Source: Synaphobranchus kaupii (taxonomy: Eukaryota > Chordata > Actinopteri > Anguilliformes > Synaphobranchidae). From it: DNA of 64,000 nt. The position numbers and the translations under genes were made by a program. Shown in pieces: positions 1 through 11,455 of this stretch. Below the pieces are notes generated by a model. The model had not been told where the DNA came from, did no database searches, and saw nothing but the letters and a program-made list of their open reading frames with translations. Position 1 is the first letter of the stretch; the number at the start of each line of letters is the position of its first letter. Location: the NCBI GenBank assembly GCA_029718625.1, contig CM056381.1:54740157-54804156 (forward strand). Reading direction: 5' to 3'.

Positions 1-558
1 AGGCCATTCAGCCCAACAATGCTTGTCTATTCTTACCTCTAAACTGTACTAATAGTGTCTAACACTGAATCAAGCCGGGCCTTGAACACCCCCAGTGTTT
101 CTGCCTCCACCACATGTTTAGGCAAGCTATTCCACGTATTGACCACTCTCTGTGTGAAAAAATATTTCCTAGCGTCTGTGAGAAATGTATTCTTTGCCAG
201 TTTCCATTTATGCCCCCTCGTTCTGCTAACCGAGCTCAACTTGAATAATTTCCTGTAGTTCACTTTGTTGATCCCTTTAATAAATTTAAACGCCTCAATC
301 AAATCCCCCCTAAGTCTCCTTTTACTAAGCTTGAAAAGTCCTAGCATTTCAAGCCTTTCCTCATAAAACGTATCTTTTATACCCGGGATCAATCTGGTTG
401 CCCTTCTTTGGACCTTTTCCAGCGCCTCTATATCTTTCTTGTAGTAAGGTCCCCAGAACTGCAGACAGTACTCTAAGTGTGGTCTGACAAGGGCATTGTA
501 TAGTGTGAGTATGATCTCCTTAGATTTATACTCAATACTCCTGGCTATGTATCCCAGC
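1..558 (-). mobile_element. CR1-like LINE, 3' part of ORF2 (RT C-terminus)
   Basis: Minus-strand translation gives the post-catalytic tail of a LINE reverse transcriptase. It runs from a stretch around LVRPHLEYCLQFWGPYYKKD (rc of about 545-430) through RRATRLIPGIKD into a 117-residue open frame (39-392) with NTWNSLPKHVVEAETLGVFK and a stop at its end. This block is characteristic of CR1/L2-group LINEs. The reading continues at 2056 on the other side of an LTR insertion, so this is one LINE split in two. The 3' untranslated end, if kept, lies outside the window. It is a relic; family assignment beyond the CR1/L2 group is inference. Confidence 0.85.
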
Positions 559-2050
559 TGTCATGAACCTGAATACGGGCTGGACCCAAGTGCAACGACC
601 AGGAGGCAGAAGGACAGAAAAGGTAGTTTATTATAGCTTGGGGCAGTCCCAAGCTGTACACAGAATACAAACAGAAAAACAATAAAGTCCGGAGAATCTC
701 TGGGACTTCACTTTGCTCCAAGCCGGAGCTGGACTTGTACTGGAACACAGAATGTTCCAAACCGGAACTGGACTTGTACTGGAACACAGGATGTTCCAGA
801 CTGGAACTGGACTTTGTACTGGAACCCTGGAGTTCCAAACCGGAACTGGACAGGATGGGAAACTGGATCGGAACACACCGGAACTGGACTAACTGGAACA
901 CTGGGTTGTTCCAAACCGGAACTGGACTTGGTAACGGGACACTGGATGTTCCAAACCGGAACTGGACTGGACAGGAACTGGATCGGGTCAAACTGGAACT
1001 GGACTAGACTGGAACACTGGATGTTCCAAACTGGAACTGGACTGGACAGGAACTGGATCGGGTCAAACTGGAACTGGACAAGACTGGAACACTGGAATGT
1101 TCCAAACCGGAACTGGACTGTGCGGGTCTCTCAGGAATTGTTCCAAACCGGAACTGGACTTGGCGGATCTGGACAGACGGGACAGATAGGGGGAGCGCTA
1201 GGCATCCAATAAATATGCTTCAAACTTGTCTCCTGAAGCGAGGGAGGACATAAAGTACAGACAACCGGTTATGGAAATGCATGAAATTAGAGAAGGGGAA
1301 ACCGGGATGTTACTAGTAACAGGTAACCAGGTAGTTGATGCAGAGGAAGGGGTTGCGGCAGATATGGCAGGGCAGGGCAGTGCAGCGGACCTCGGGTTGG
1401 CCCGGTTGAGGCAGCAGGGCAAACAGCAGTAGATGCAACCGGAACCGTAACACTGGCGGTTGCCATGGCTGGAACAGGAACAGCTGTAGAATGGAGGAGC
1501 AGAACGCCCCGCTGTGAGCGCCACGTCAGGTGGAAAGCGGGGGTACCGCAACACAATCAGGGAATAGCGCACAACTGCAGACTGGCAGAAAACAACAGAG
1601 TAGTGGTTAACGAGACAGGTAAGGCGCGGCAGGTAGGACCGCATCTAAACAGGACAGACTAACAAACAGCAGTAGGCAGTGTGCTTTAAGCACCGAGACA
1701 GAACCAAACTGTTTGCAAGATAACCAGACAAGGGAATACAAGACCAGGATACAAACGAAACAACGTTAACGAACTGGCGCTGGATAGCAGCCAGCAGGAG
1801 GGTTAAATAGGGAGTGAAATTGGTAACAATGATTGAACAGAGCGGAGTTGAACAAGTGATTGAACAGAGCGGAGTGTGAGGAATGCATGCCGAAATGGAG
1901 GAAGGAGATAGGCTGAGGCAGGAGTGGGGAAATGGAGGGAACACGCCCAGTCTGCAGCAAGGGGAAAAACATGGACAACGGAAGTCAAACATGACACGGA
2001 GGGAAAGGGCAAAATACGGAAAACGGACAGGATGGCAACGGAACGTTACA
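559..2050 (-). mobile_element. Solo LTR (TGT...ACA) inserted in the CR1-like LINE
   Basis: The insert starts TGTCATGAAC and ends GAACGTTACA. It is flanked by an exact 5-bp duplication CCAGC (554-558 and 2051-2055), and the LINE reading resumes across it once one CCAGC copy is removed. TGT...ACA termini plus a 5-bp duplication are the hallmark of an LTR integrated by a retroviral-type integrase. At 1492 bp with no gag or pol inside, it is read as a solo LTR. A TTTATTAT near the left end is AATAAA on the minus strand, which suggests minus orientation. About a third of it is a minisatellite. The left end resembles the LTR beginning at 63412. Confidence 0.85.
712..1175. repeat. Minisatellite inside the LTR, core GTTCCAAACCGGAACTGGAC
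   Basis: About nine copies of a 20-bp core separated by variable spacers, so unit lengths range from about 38 to 76 bp. Two adjacent 75-bp units (about 950-1100) are nearly identical, pointing to recent expansion by slippage or unequal exchange. The core is nearly self-complementary (GTTCC...GGAAC). The repeat opens spurious reading frames on both strands. Confidence 0.9.
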
Positions 2051-2055
2051 CCAGC

Positions 2056-2502
2056 ATCATGTTAGCTTTTTTTTACCGCTACAGCACATTGACCAGACCC
2101 TGATAGGCTTTGATCGACTATTACTCCCAAGTCTTTTTCTGCACGTGCACATTCTAGTTTTGTACCCCGCATAAAGTAATCCTGCCCTATGTTTTTATTC
2201 CCCACATGTAGAACTTTACATATAGTTATATTGAATTTCATTTGCCAGGTTTCTGCCCACTTCTTCAATTTGTTTAAATCTTCTTGGATTACCGTAGTAG
2301 CTTCCAGACAGTTGGCTAAACCTCCCAGTTTTGTATCATCCGCAAATTTAACTAATGTACTTTCAATATTCGCATCTAGGTCATTTATGTAAATGAGGAA
2401 GAGCAGTGGACCCAGAACCGAACCCTGTGGAACTCCACTTCCCAAGTATATAATATCATAGGCCTTGCTCCCATCTAGACACACGTGCGTGTGGTTGCAA
2501 GG

Positions 2503-2504
<2 letters not shown>
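2056..2504 (-). mobile_element. CR1-like LINE, RT palm fragment (continuation of 1-558)
   Basis: The minus strand encodes the RT motif GVPQGSVLGPLLFLIYINDL followed by the catalytic FADD box (VKFADDTKL) and the thumb stretch LKKWAETWQMKFN, ending ..AVAVKK next to the LTR insertion. Similarity stops at the CA microsatellite at 2505, so the 5' part of the element, including the endonuclease, is missing. 5' truncation is usual for LINEs. Confidence 0.88.

Positions 2505-2551
<47 letters not shown>
2505..2551. repeat. (CA)n microsatellite
   Basis: About 23 uninterrupted CA units at the broken edge of the LINE. Confidence 0.97.
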
Positions 2552-2553
<2 letters not shown>

Positions 2554-4034
2554 TATATGCAAACGAGGGGAAAAAGCCTGGGAACTGTATGGCACACACA
2601 GTGCCCTAAATAAAAAGGTGCCCCCCCTAAATTTCTGTCTGCCCTCCCAATCACAGCAGTCTAGAACCGGGGCTGCAGCCCAGCGTAACGGCAGTTTTCG
2701 TTTTAACGGTCTCATATTACGCAAGCTCTATAGAAAATGCATTAGGGAGGGGAGTATTCCCTTTGTTGATATGTAAAAAATTTTGCATCTAAAATGTGGT
2801 TTGTTTCGCTGAATACATGTACGTTCGTTTTTCCACTCCAGCACTGTCTTTCCAATATGATTGATAGGCCTATTTTTATTTTCGCATTTTGAGTGCATTT
2901 CACATACTATTGTTAATTTTATTTTTGATGTAGGCTACCGATTTTCATTGAAGATAGAACATTTGCCAGAATTTTGCAGATGGTGGAATACTATTTTATT
3001 TTCGTGTTATCATACATAATATAGACTATGGCATATATACTTGTCACTTATGGCATGGCAAATGCTCATTCCAATTTACTGTGCGCTGATATGTGGTAGA
3101 TTAATGTAAAGAGTCATTATGAATAGGAACATAAAAATAAAAAAAACTACAGAAAAATGCAATCCCAGGGCAAAAGTATACATGCTGTAGAGTACAGAGA
3201 AAAGTGATGTTTTATTGAGGTACAAGAGTGAATGATTAGGCTACATATTTAGGTGTATGTAACACTGTGATATCAATGTTTTTATTATCTTAATCCATCA
3301 GAAGGAGCAAATGTATATGCTTTATAATGGACAAAACTAATTTTCCCATATGGAAATGTAATATACTGCAGTATATTTTAAATATATTGTGAAGATCATT
3401 TTTATATATTTACAATATACAGCATATTATTTTTCCATAGGGGTTATTAATTTTATGACATGTTTTGCATAGGTGCTTTGGACCCGTAGATATCTACCCC
3501 CCTACACTGATGAACATATAGTAAATCCCACTTGAAAATGATGCAAAAGTTAGTTTTATGAGCCAAAACCCTTGATTTGTATTTAAATATATCAATTTTG
3601 TTTATTTAGAGCAGTGCAAAATTTAGCCATTTGGATAGATTTGGAGACACTAATGGACAACACTGCCTATATTTTGCATCATAGTCCTTTAGTAGTTCTG
3701 CATATCATCCTCAGATTTTGCACACTTGTTGAAATGGAGTTTATGATCCAGGAAATGTATATATTTACCCGTTTCACTTATGTAGCTCTCAGTATTTTGT
3801 TGCAAACTAAAGAAAAACATTTTGGATTTGCATTTTTCCAAAGTTTCTTTGCATTTGTGGCACTTTATTTTGACTTAATTTATGAAAATAAACATATCTA
3901 AGTTTGTATGGTAAATGGTACACCTGTCTTGTTTCATTTAAGCCATTTACCAAGTTTATGTGATGCTCACACCTGGAGTTATAAAGCCTTAAACAGAGCA
4001 CCCCCTAAATAGATGAGAGATGCGCCAAGGGGTT
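2552..4034. other. AT-rich non-coding sequence, nothing recognised
   Basis: About 1.5 kb of AT-rich DNA. A 95-codon frame at 3614-3901 has no recognisable domain and no splice or promoter support, so it is not called as a gene. No repeat family is recognised. Confidence 0.5.
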
Positions 4035-4680
4035 AAATGACATCACCATTAAGAACCGGTACCCCGCTGCCACTCATGAATTCCACATTTGAGCGCCTTC
4101 AGGGGGCATTTATATTTACTAAACTCGACCTTTGTAACACCTACAACCTGGTACAACACTTATAAAGTGTTTATCGTATCTGAGGGTAAGCTTCAGATGG
4201 ACCCGAGAAGGTTTCAGCTGTCAGGAACTGGCCTACCCCAGAATCGGTAAAACAGGTGCAACGATTCCTGGGGTTTGCACATTTTTATCGCCGGTTTATT
4301 CGCAATTTTAGCGCATTGGTTGCACCTATTACGGTCCTCACTAATAAGACTGCGCCTGCACGGTTTCAATGGAACCCAAAGGCGGAGGCGGCTTTCACTC
4401 AGCTAAAAGAGAGATTTAGCTCTGAGCCCATTCTGATCACTCCCAACCCCTCCCTCCCCTTTGTGGTAGAGGTTGATGCCTCTGAGTTGGGGGTATGGTA
4501 TTTTATCCCAGCGTTCGCCCCAGGATCAAAAGGTTCATCCGTGTGCCTACTTTTCTCAAGGCCTGACACCGGCTGAGAAATTATGAGGTAGGGGACCGGG
4601 AGCTTCTGCCAGTGAAATTGGCGCTGTAGGAGTGGAGACATTGGCTCGAGGGGGCCGAGCATCCCTTCATTGTGTGGACT
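4035..4680 (+). mobile_element. Gypsy (Ty3-like) pol fragment: RT to RNase H, deleted and frameshifted
   Basis: The plus strand opens with the RT stretch [20 protein letters not shown] and FTKLDL, then jumps near 4150 to FIVSEGKLQMDPRKVSAV. The palm with the YLDD box is therefore deleted. It continues with VQRFLGFAHFYRRFI, the connection domain and the RNase H start [11 protein letters not shown] frameshift near 4495 and further breaks follow, with [14 protein letters not shown] and WRHWLEGAEHPFIVWT still readable. No LTRs are seen beside it. Order and motifs are those of Ty3/Gypsy pol; it is dead. Confidence 0.88.
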
Positions 4681-4692
4681 GAACTATGAGGA

Positions 4693-4744
4693 ACACATGC
4701 GCAAAACAAGTGGTTATATTATAAGCACTTGTTTTGCGCATGTG
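4693..4744. repeat. Near-perfect inverted repeat (hairpin), 20-bp arms, 13-bp loop
   Basis: The left arm ACACATGCGCAAAACAAGTG (4693-4712) pairs with the right arm CACTTGTTTTGCGCATGTG (4726-4744). The loop is AT-rich. It sits just after the end of Gypsy similarity. It could be a small foldback insertion or a recombination scar. Confidence 0.85.
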
Positions 4745-4854
4745 CTTCTCATTCAGGAAACAGCATGGCAACGCAAACAAAGGAGACAATGAAAAATAAA
4801 TTTTGCTTCAGTAGAATTGGAGGTTTTAGTAGAGGAAACAAACAAATATATAGA

Positions 4855-6735
4855 AATTCTACAAATCACTGACTCTGTCCCCATAACCCATCTTCAGGTC
4901 ACTGACCTTGGTGTGTCTGACCACAAGGCTGTTTTTATGGAGCTGGCTTTCCTGCCCCCTCTGGCTAAGTCCAAGCGCTGCATGCGTTTTCGGCACTGGA
5001 AAAAGATCAGTCCAGCCAGCCTGTCGGAGGACTTCCTGAATCTCCCTGCCCCAACTTTCTCATCAGTAGATAAAACTGTGTAATTTTATAATAAATCAGT
5101 GAGCTGCATTTTTGACCTCCATGCCCCCATTAAAATGAGAGTGGTTGCTTTCTCTCGCTCTGCTCCCTGGTTTACACCAGAACTGAGAAAAATGAAATCT
5201 GCTGGGCGCATACTGGAGCGGCGTGTCAGAAGTATGGGGCTCACCGTAAACAAACTGGCTTTTCGTGACCACCAAAGAGCCTATTCAAATGCTCTGAAAA
5301 AGGCACAGTCATTATTTTACTCCAACCTCATCAATAAAAATCCTGGAAACTCAAAGCACCTGTTCTCCACTATAGATCACCTTCTCAAGCCTCGAGCTCA
5401 CTCTCCCAATGAGACCACAGAGGAGCAGTGCAACAGCTTTATTGACTATTTTAAAACAAAGGTCAACAACATCAGATCTCTCATCTCCAGCAGCTCAACT
5501 CTATCTCCTCCCATCCTCGACCCTCCGTCAGCACCACTGCGACCTCTCCTCTGTTTCTCTGAAGTCACCCAGGGAGAAATTGAGGCCATAATCACACAGA
5601 TAAAACCATCTACATCCGCCCTTGATCCTATACCAACTGCCCTGCTCAAATCATGTACCTCTGCTCTTAGCCCTTTGATCACCCAGGTGATTAACCACTC
5701 CCTCCAATCCGGCCGTGTTCCCCCAGCACTCAAGACTGCTGTAATCAGTCCCCTTCTCAAAAAACCCACCCTGGATCCGGAAAATCTGGCCAATTACAGA
5801 CCTATCTCCAACCTTCCTTTCCTCTCCAAGGTGCTAGAAAAAACTGTTGCAGCACAGCTCCAAGACCATCTAAACCTGCATAATCTTTTTGAAAAGTTCC
5901 AGTCTGGTTTCCGGCCAGCCCACAGTACTGAAACAGCGCTACTTAGGGTCACCAACGACCTTCTGATGACTGCTGATGCTGGTTCCCCCTCTCTTCTTAT
6001 CCTTCTGGATCTCAGTGCAGCGTTCGACACCATCGATCATTCAGTCCTCCTTGAACCAAGGAGAAGCTCGTCCACGCCTTTGTCTCCTCAAGGCTGGACT
6101 ATTGCAATGTGCTCTTCATCGGGATCCCTGGCAAGAGCCTCCAGAAGCTCCAATACATCCAGAACAGTGCTGCCAGGATCCTGATGAGAGTGCGGAAATA
6201 CCATCATATCACACCCATCCTGGCATCTCTGCACTGGCTCCCGGTTTCATACAAGATAGAATTTAAAATCCTTCTCCTGACTTTCAAATGCACTCTGGGA
6301 AATGCACCTCCGTACCTCAAAGAACTACTCACCCCTCAAAACTCCTCCCGCAATCTCCGGTCCAGCAGCGGCCTATTCCTCCACACCCCCAGAACTAAGC
6401 TCCGCACTATGGGTGATCGGGCTTTCTGCTCTACTGCCCCCCGCCTTTGGAATGCCCTCCCTGACCATCTGAGGACACCACAGACTCTGGGCTCCTTTAA
6501 AGCAGGCCTAAAGACTCTTTTATACAGGAGAGCGTTCTGTTAGTTTGTTAGTGGTGTTTGTTTGTTTATGCCCCCCCAGCAGCACTTATGTCTTTTTTTC
6601 TGTAGTGTTTGTCCTCATCTTTGTTTTATTTATTTATCTTATTTTAATTCACTCCTGTAAATAGCACTTTGGGATTGTTTCTTACGATGAAAAGCGCTTT
6701 ATAAATAAAATGTATTATTTATTATTATTATAAAT
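4855..6735 (+). mobile_element. L2-type LINE, 5'-truncated and internally deleted
   Basis: The end of the endonuclease domain is visible (VTDLGVSDHKAVFMEL near 4895), then an in-frame stop at 5081-5083, then a 361-codon frame to 6184. That frame holds the linker ([11 protein letters not shown]) and RT motifs [32 protein letters not shown] and [16 protein letters not shown] (RT box A). At about 6050 the reading jumps from DHSVLL to the C-terminal block [12 protein letters not shown], removing the palm with its YxDD box. The C-terminal frame (ending LYRRAFC, stop near 6541) is otherwise well kept. The 3' end has the L2-like ...GCGCTTTATAAATAAAATG stem and a TTAT-rich tail. The copy cannot encode an active enzyme. 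Assignment to L2 is from the RT motifs and tail. Confidence 0.9.
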
Positions 6736-6742
6736 TCGCATT

Positions 6743-7057
6743 GTGTTGCCTGCGCGTAAAAAGGCGGTATGGAATACCATTCTGGCTAGGGTAAACGCGG
6801 TGGGAGGAACGAAACGTTCTATAGATGATCTGAAAAAGAGATGTAATGACTTGAAAAGACACATGAAAGAAAAGCTTGCTTTTAATAAAAAGTCTGCGGG
6901 GTGGACTGGCGAGGGTCCTGCTGAGGAAATGCCATTAACACCATTGGAAGAAACAGTACAGCTGTCGATAAATGAAGTTCAAGTTGCGGGGGTGGACGGT
7001 ATCAATTCGCTAGACTCCGTGGTCGAGGAAAATTGTCATTCTTTACAAGGTAATTAA
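6743..7057 (+). pseudogene. Harbinger-type Myb/SANT-like DNA-binding protein fragment
   Basis: A 104-codon frame with KAVWNTILARVNAVGGTKRS and DDLKKRCNDLKRHMKEKL matches the Myb/SANT-like (NAIF1-type) domain carried by the second protein of PIF/Harbinger transposons, which assists transposase DNA binding and nuclear entry. The N-terminal first helix is cut, and the frame follows the L2 tail directly with no promoter. It ends in an acidic region and a TAA. The Harbinger nuclease is not seen. Family recognition is moderate; loss of function is inferred from truncation. Confidence 0.65.
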
Positions 7058-7735
7058 CTACAATGTGTAAATGACGAAGTACATTTAAAAAGTTTGGCAT
7101 TAATATAATGTATGTCATAAAGAAACCCACAGACACATCCAGCTCCTCTACTCAAAATGTGTGAGTCTGTCCCGGACAGATGATGTCGAGAGTTTGGTTG
7201 CGATCTCTTCGAAAAAGAAAGCCCCCACCAACTGCCCGATGAATTACAGAATAAAAGCAAAAAATGATTTAATTTTAGAGATCATTGGTTAAAAGATAAT
7301 TTTCAGGCTTTTTTTTGTCAAGCTCATTGTTTAATTTGTAGGCCCAAAGTAATTGAGCAACTTTTGATTGAGCAACTTAATAAAACCTTTTAAATAAAAT
7401 TTAATAAAAATATATTTTATTAAGACCTTGTATTTCAGGGGATATATTGCAAAGCTCAAATATATTTTATGGATAACAAATATTCTTAAACAAACCAAAC
7501 AAACACAAATGCAACAAAACAAAATAACGATGTCTTCACGAAACATCGTGTTCTTATTAATTCATCACATTTCTATAAATGCATATGCAATAAGGCCAAT
7601 GCGCAGAAGCGCCCACCCCACTTGGTCTTATCAAATGCGCTAATGGCCCATTGCGCCTTCATAGTAAATCTCCAGTTGCTTTTTAAGGCTGAAAGAGGGT
7701 TTGCACTGGGGCAAAATGTTGGTAGATCTGGCCCG
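7058..7735. other. Possible Harbinger tail, AT-rich
   Basis: AT-rich DNA after the Myb-like frame. The right part (about 7600-7735) has phrases such as AATGGCCCATTGCGCC and TAGATCTGGCCC that resemble ends of fish Harbinger elements. No matching left end was found, so this is tentative. Confidence 0.3.
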
Positions 7736-8262
7736 AGAGTCTTTTGATGTTGTTGGGTCACAGACAGGATATGCAACCAAATATTAAATATGATAACTTT
7801 ATTTAAGTTTATGTTCATATGTCCAATTACTTTTGGTGTCCTAAAATGGGGGGTCTATGTGTAAAAATTGCTACACGGTTCAGCAGCTAAGGGCAGCAGT
7901 GTAGTATAATAGTTAAGGAACTGGCCTTGTAACCGAAAGGTTGCAGGTTCGATTCCCAGGTAGGACACTGCCGTTGTACCCTTGAGTGAGGTACTTAACC
8001 TGAATCGCCTCAGATAAATACAGCTGTATACATGGATAATATGTAAAAAAAAAAAGAAAAGTTGTGTAAATCGCTCTGGATAAGAGTGTCAGCAAAATGA
8101 CTGTAATGTAATGTAATGGTTCGCCTTATATGGATGTAAAAACCCTCAAATTAAAGCTGAAAGTCTGCACTTTAAACTCATTGTCGAAGTCACTGTTCCA
8201 TTTCAAATCCAATGTGCTGGAGTACAGAGCCAACAACAAAACATGTGTCACTGTCCTAACAC
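7736..8262. mobile_element. Tc1/mariner-like remnant interrupted by a SINE
   Basis: The left piece (7736-7876) contains TGATGTTGTTGGGTCACAGAC and CAATTACTTTTGGTGTCCTA. The right piece (8123-8262) contains AGTCTGCACTTTAAACTC and GGAGTACAGAGCCAACAACA, phrases found in terminal regions of fish Tc1-like elements. The left piece shares the GTGACCCAACAACATCAAAA block with 46938-47040 in the opposite orientation. No transposase frame remains. Confidence 0.6.
7882..8117 (+). mobile_element. tRNA-derived SINE with L2-like tail
   Basis: Box A-like TAGTATAATAGTTAAGG (7903 on) and box B GGTTCGATTCC (7946 on) mark a tRNA-derived Pol III head. It is followed by the body and the tail CGCTCTGGATAAGAGTGTC with (TGTAA)n, the 3' end that fish SINEs share with L2-type LINEs. 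It is flanked by the duplication GGTTC (7877-7881 and 8118-8122) and interrupts an older Tc1-like sequence. Confidence 0.88.
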
Positions 8263-8563
8263 TTTATTTATAAAATAAACAACAACAAACAATATTTAAT
8301 TTGTTACCGGTCAGATTGACAGGTGTTGACCATGCTTAGATACTATTCCCTGTTTATGGTATAAGTGTCATTCTAAAAGCAGCGTCTCTAGGGAGCATAC
8401 CCACAAGGTCTGTACAGTTGAGCTCTCTGGAGAAACACATAAGACAAACTGTGGATGTGAGCATAAAATACATCCACTTTATCTCTCTTACACACACACA
8501 CACACACACATGCAGAAACATATTCATGCTTCCCTTTCTCCCTTTCACTCATATACATATAAA

Positions 8564-9696
<1,133 letters not shown>

Positions 9697-10010
9697 GAGG
9701 GCTGTGTCTGAAATAGAGCCCAATCTAGTGTGCCCTGTCTCCTGCGTACAGTGCACTGGCAGAAATGTGCTGTTTAATGTGCACTGTTTAGCACGCGACA
9801 TACAGTACGTAATACTATTTTCTAACCGTACTGTGGCCATGTCACGTGTTGTTTTTGTTGTCTTTGAAGGAAAATGGTAGCGAAGCTGCGCCCAATTTTT
9901 TTAAACATATCCTACGTCATATTTATGCGACCAAAATGTCTGTGTACTTCTTGAAAAGTGTGCTCCCAAATATACACAGTGAAACCCCAGAAGTATAGGT
10001 ATATTAAAGT
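9697..10010 (+). repeat. Dispersed repeat, copy 1 (GGCTGTGTCTGAAAT family)
   Basis: Starts GGCTGTGTCTGAAAT and aligns over about 300 bp with 27790-28095 in the same orientation. Shared blocks include TACTGTGG, GTTGTTTTTGTTG versus GTTGTTGTTGTAG, GAAGGAAAA, CATATTTATG, ACCAAAATGT and AACCCCAGAA. It is probably a non-autonomous DNA transposon, but no clear inverted ends were defined. Confidence 0.7.
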
Positions 10011-11315
10011 AAAGGTACATTAAAGTATACCAGTTCAGAGCTCATAAAAGATAAGTCATATTTGTGCATATGCATATGTATGTACTCATGCATAATATGT
10101 CTGTATAGATGTGTGTGCAATATGCACATATGCATGTGTCTGTCTATATATGATACTGCTCCTGGTTTTTTATACATCATTTGCTATTGATAGTTTTAGT
10201 CATACAGGTAATGGTTATTGCATAGCTGTGTGAATGGGGGTATAAACAGGAGAGCCATGTCCAACATCAGTAGTGGATGTCAGTGACAATAAGAGGTGCT
10301 GAATGACACATTAAGCCCTGGAAGTTATGTTATTGTACTAGGTTGCCATCTCACCTGAACTGGAGACATAACATGTACACTGTGTGGCCAAAGTAAAGGA
10401 TCTGAAAAGCGCTGAGTGAATACGGTTAGTACACTGTGGGGGTGCGGATCATGAGTCGTGAGGCGGAGTGGCCAATGTGGAACACAATATCCTCTTATCA
10501 GCTCTATGAACCCACAGCCAGGCACATTCATTCAAGTAAATCAAAAGTAAGCAAGGAATTCTGTTTTGACAAGAGGGCTCCTTTACATAATGTCAGCATA
10601 TGAATGTAATTTTAGAAAGAGACTGAAAGAAATTTTCCTTTGACACTTGGCTTTATACAACTGTACTTTTTCTTTTGAACCATTCTTCAAATTCAGTGCT
10701 ACCAAATGGTCTAGCATAGTTTATCTCATTCAATAGCCTAGTATTATCTGTATAGGCTTCCAATACTGTATGTTTTGTAGCCAATGTCTTGAAAGTTCAG
10801 AGGGTGCGTGAAAGAAAATAGAATGTCAACTTTTGTTTTACTTTTTAAAACTATATTTTTGTTGTTTATTCTGCAAACACTACAATATGTTATGTACAAC
10901 AATATAATACCAGAACAGTACAAGACTGTCTATTTTACTGTACCAAAACAAGATTCGACACTAAATTATGATAAGACTAGACAAATAACACCAGACACAC
11001 TAGACAAAGCACAATTTTCCACATACTCCGGGACGGGGGGAGTCTATTTCCATGAAACCCTCACAGCCCCATCATCAGTATTACGAGGAATTTCATGGTA
11101 AAATTAAAAGCAAAATGAATAACGGGAAATATCTTAATAGCGTGATCAAAATAATGATGACATTGGAGGAGGAAACATGCAATCTTCTTGCTTCACAATG
11201 AAATCTACTGATCTGCACTCTGTGATATAGAAAAATGCCTGAAAGGCATATAAAAAATATATTTATACCTCTATACGTTGAGCTTAGAAAAAAAAGGCCC
11301 CTGGAAAAAGACTTG
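10011..11315. other. Non-coding, nothing recognised
   Basis: AT-rich sequence with TATGCATA-type runs near 10060-10150. Open frames of about 97 codons (10808-11101) have no recognisable domain. Confidence 0.45.
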
Positions 11316-11455
11316 GGGCCTGATTTACTAAGACCTATAGAAAAACCTTTTAGCACACGCAAAACTAAAAAGGTTTTGCATGTGCTGGTCTTGTTATTGG
11401 TTTTGCATGTGCTAAAAGATTTTTCACACACTATAGGTCTTAATAAATCAAGCCC
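11316..11455. mobile_element. Palindromic MITE, 140 bp
   Basis: The left end GGGCCTGATTTACTAAGACC is the inverse of the right end GGTCTTAATAAATCAAGCCC. Inner arms also pair (CTATAG...TTTTAGCAC with GTGCTAAAAG...CTATAG), so nearly the whole element folds into a hairpin. There is no coding capacity. The terminus resembles Harbinger/ISL2EU-like fish MITEs, but no target duplication could be fixed. Confidence 0.8.

Noticed and set aside
545..1212. Open frames rich in GTGLDRNW- or SSSGLE-like repeats on both strands
   Set aside because: They are translations of the LTR minisatellite in several frames and have no independent support.
3614..3901. 95-codon hydrophobic frame
   Set aside because: AT-rich sequence easily gives Phe/Ile/Leu-rich frames; no domain, homologue or splice context.
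5794..6033. Minus-strand frames opposite the L2 LINE
   Set aside because: Complement of the RT coding sequence.
7895..7960. tRNA gene on the plus strand
   Set aside because: It is the head of a SINE with a body, L2-like tail and target duplication.
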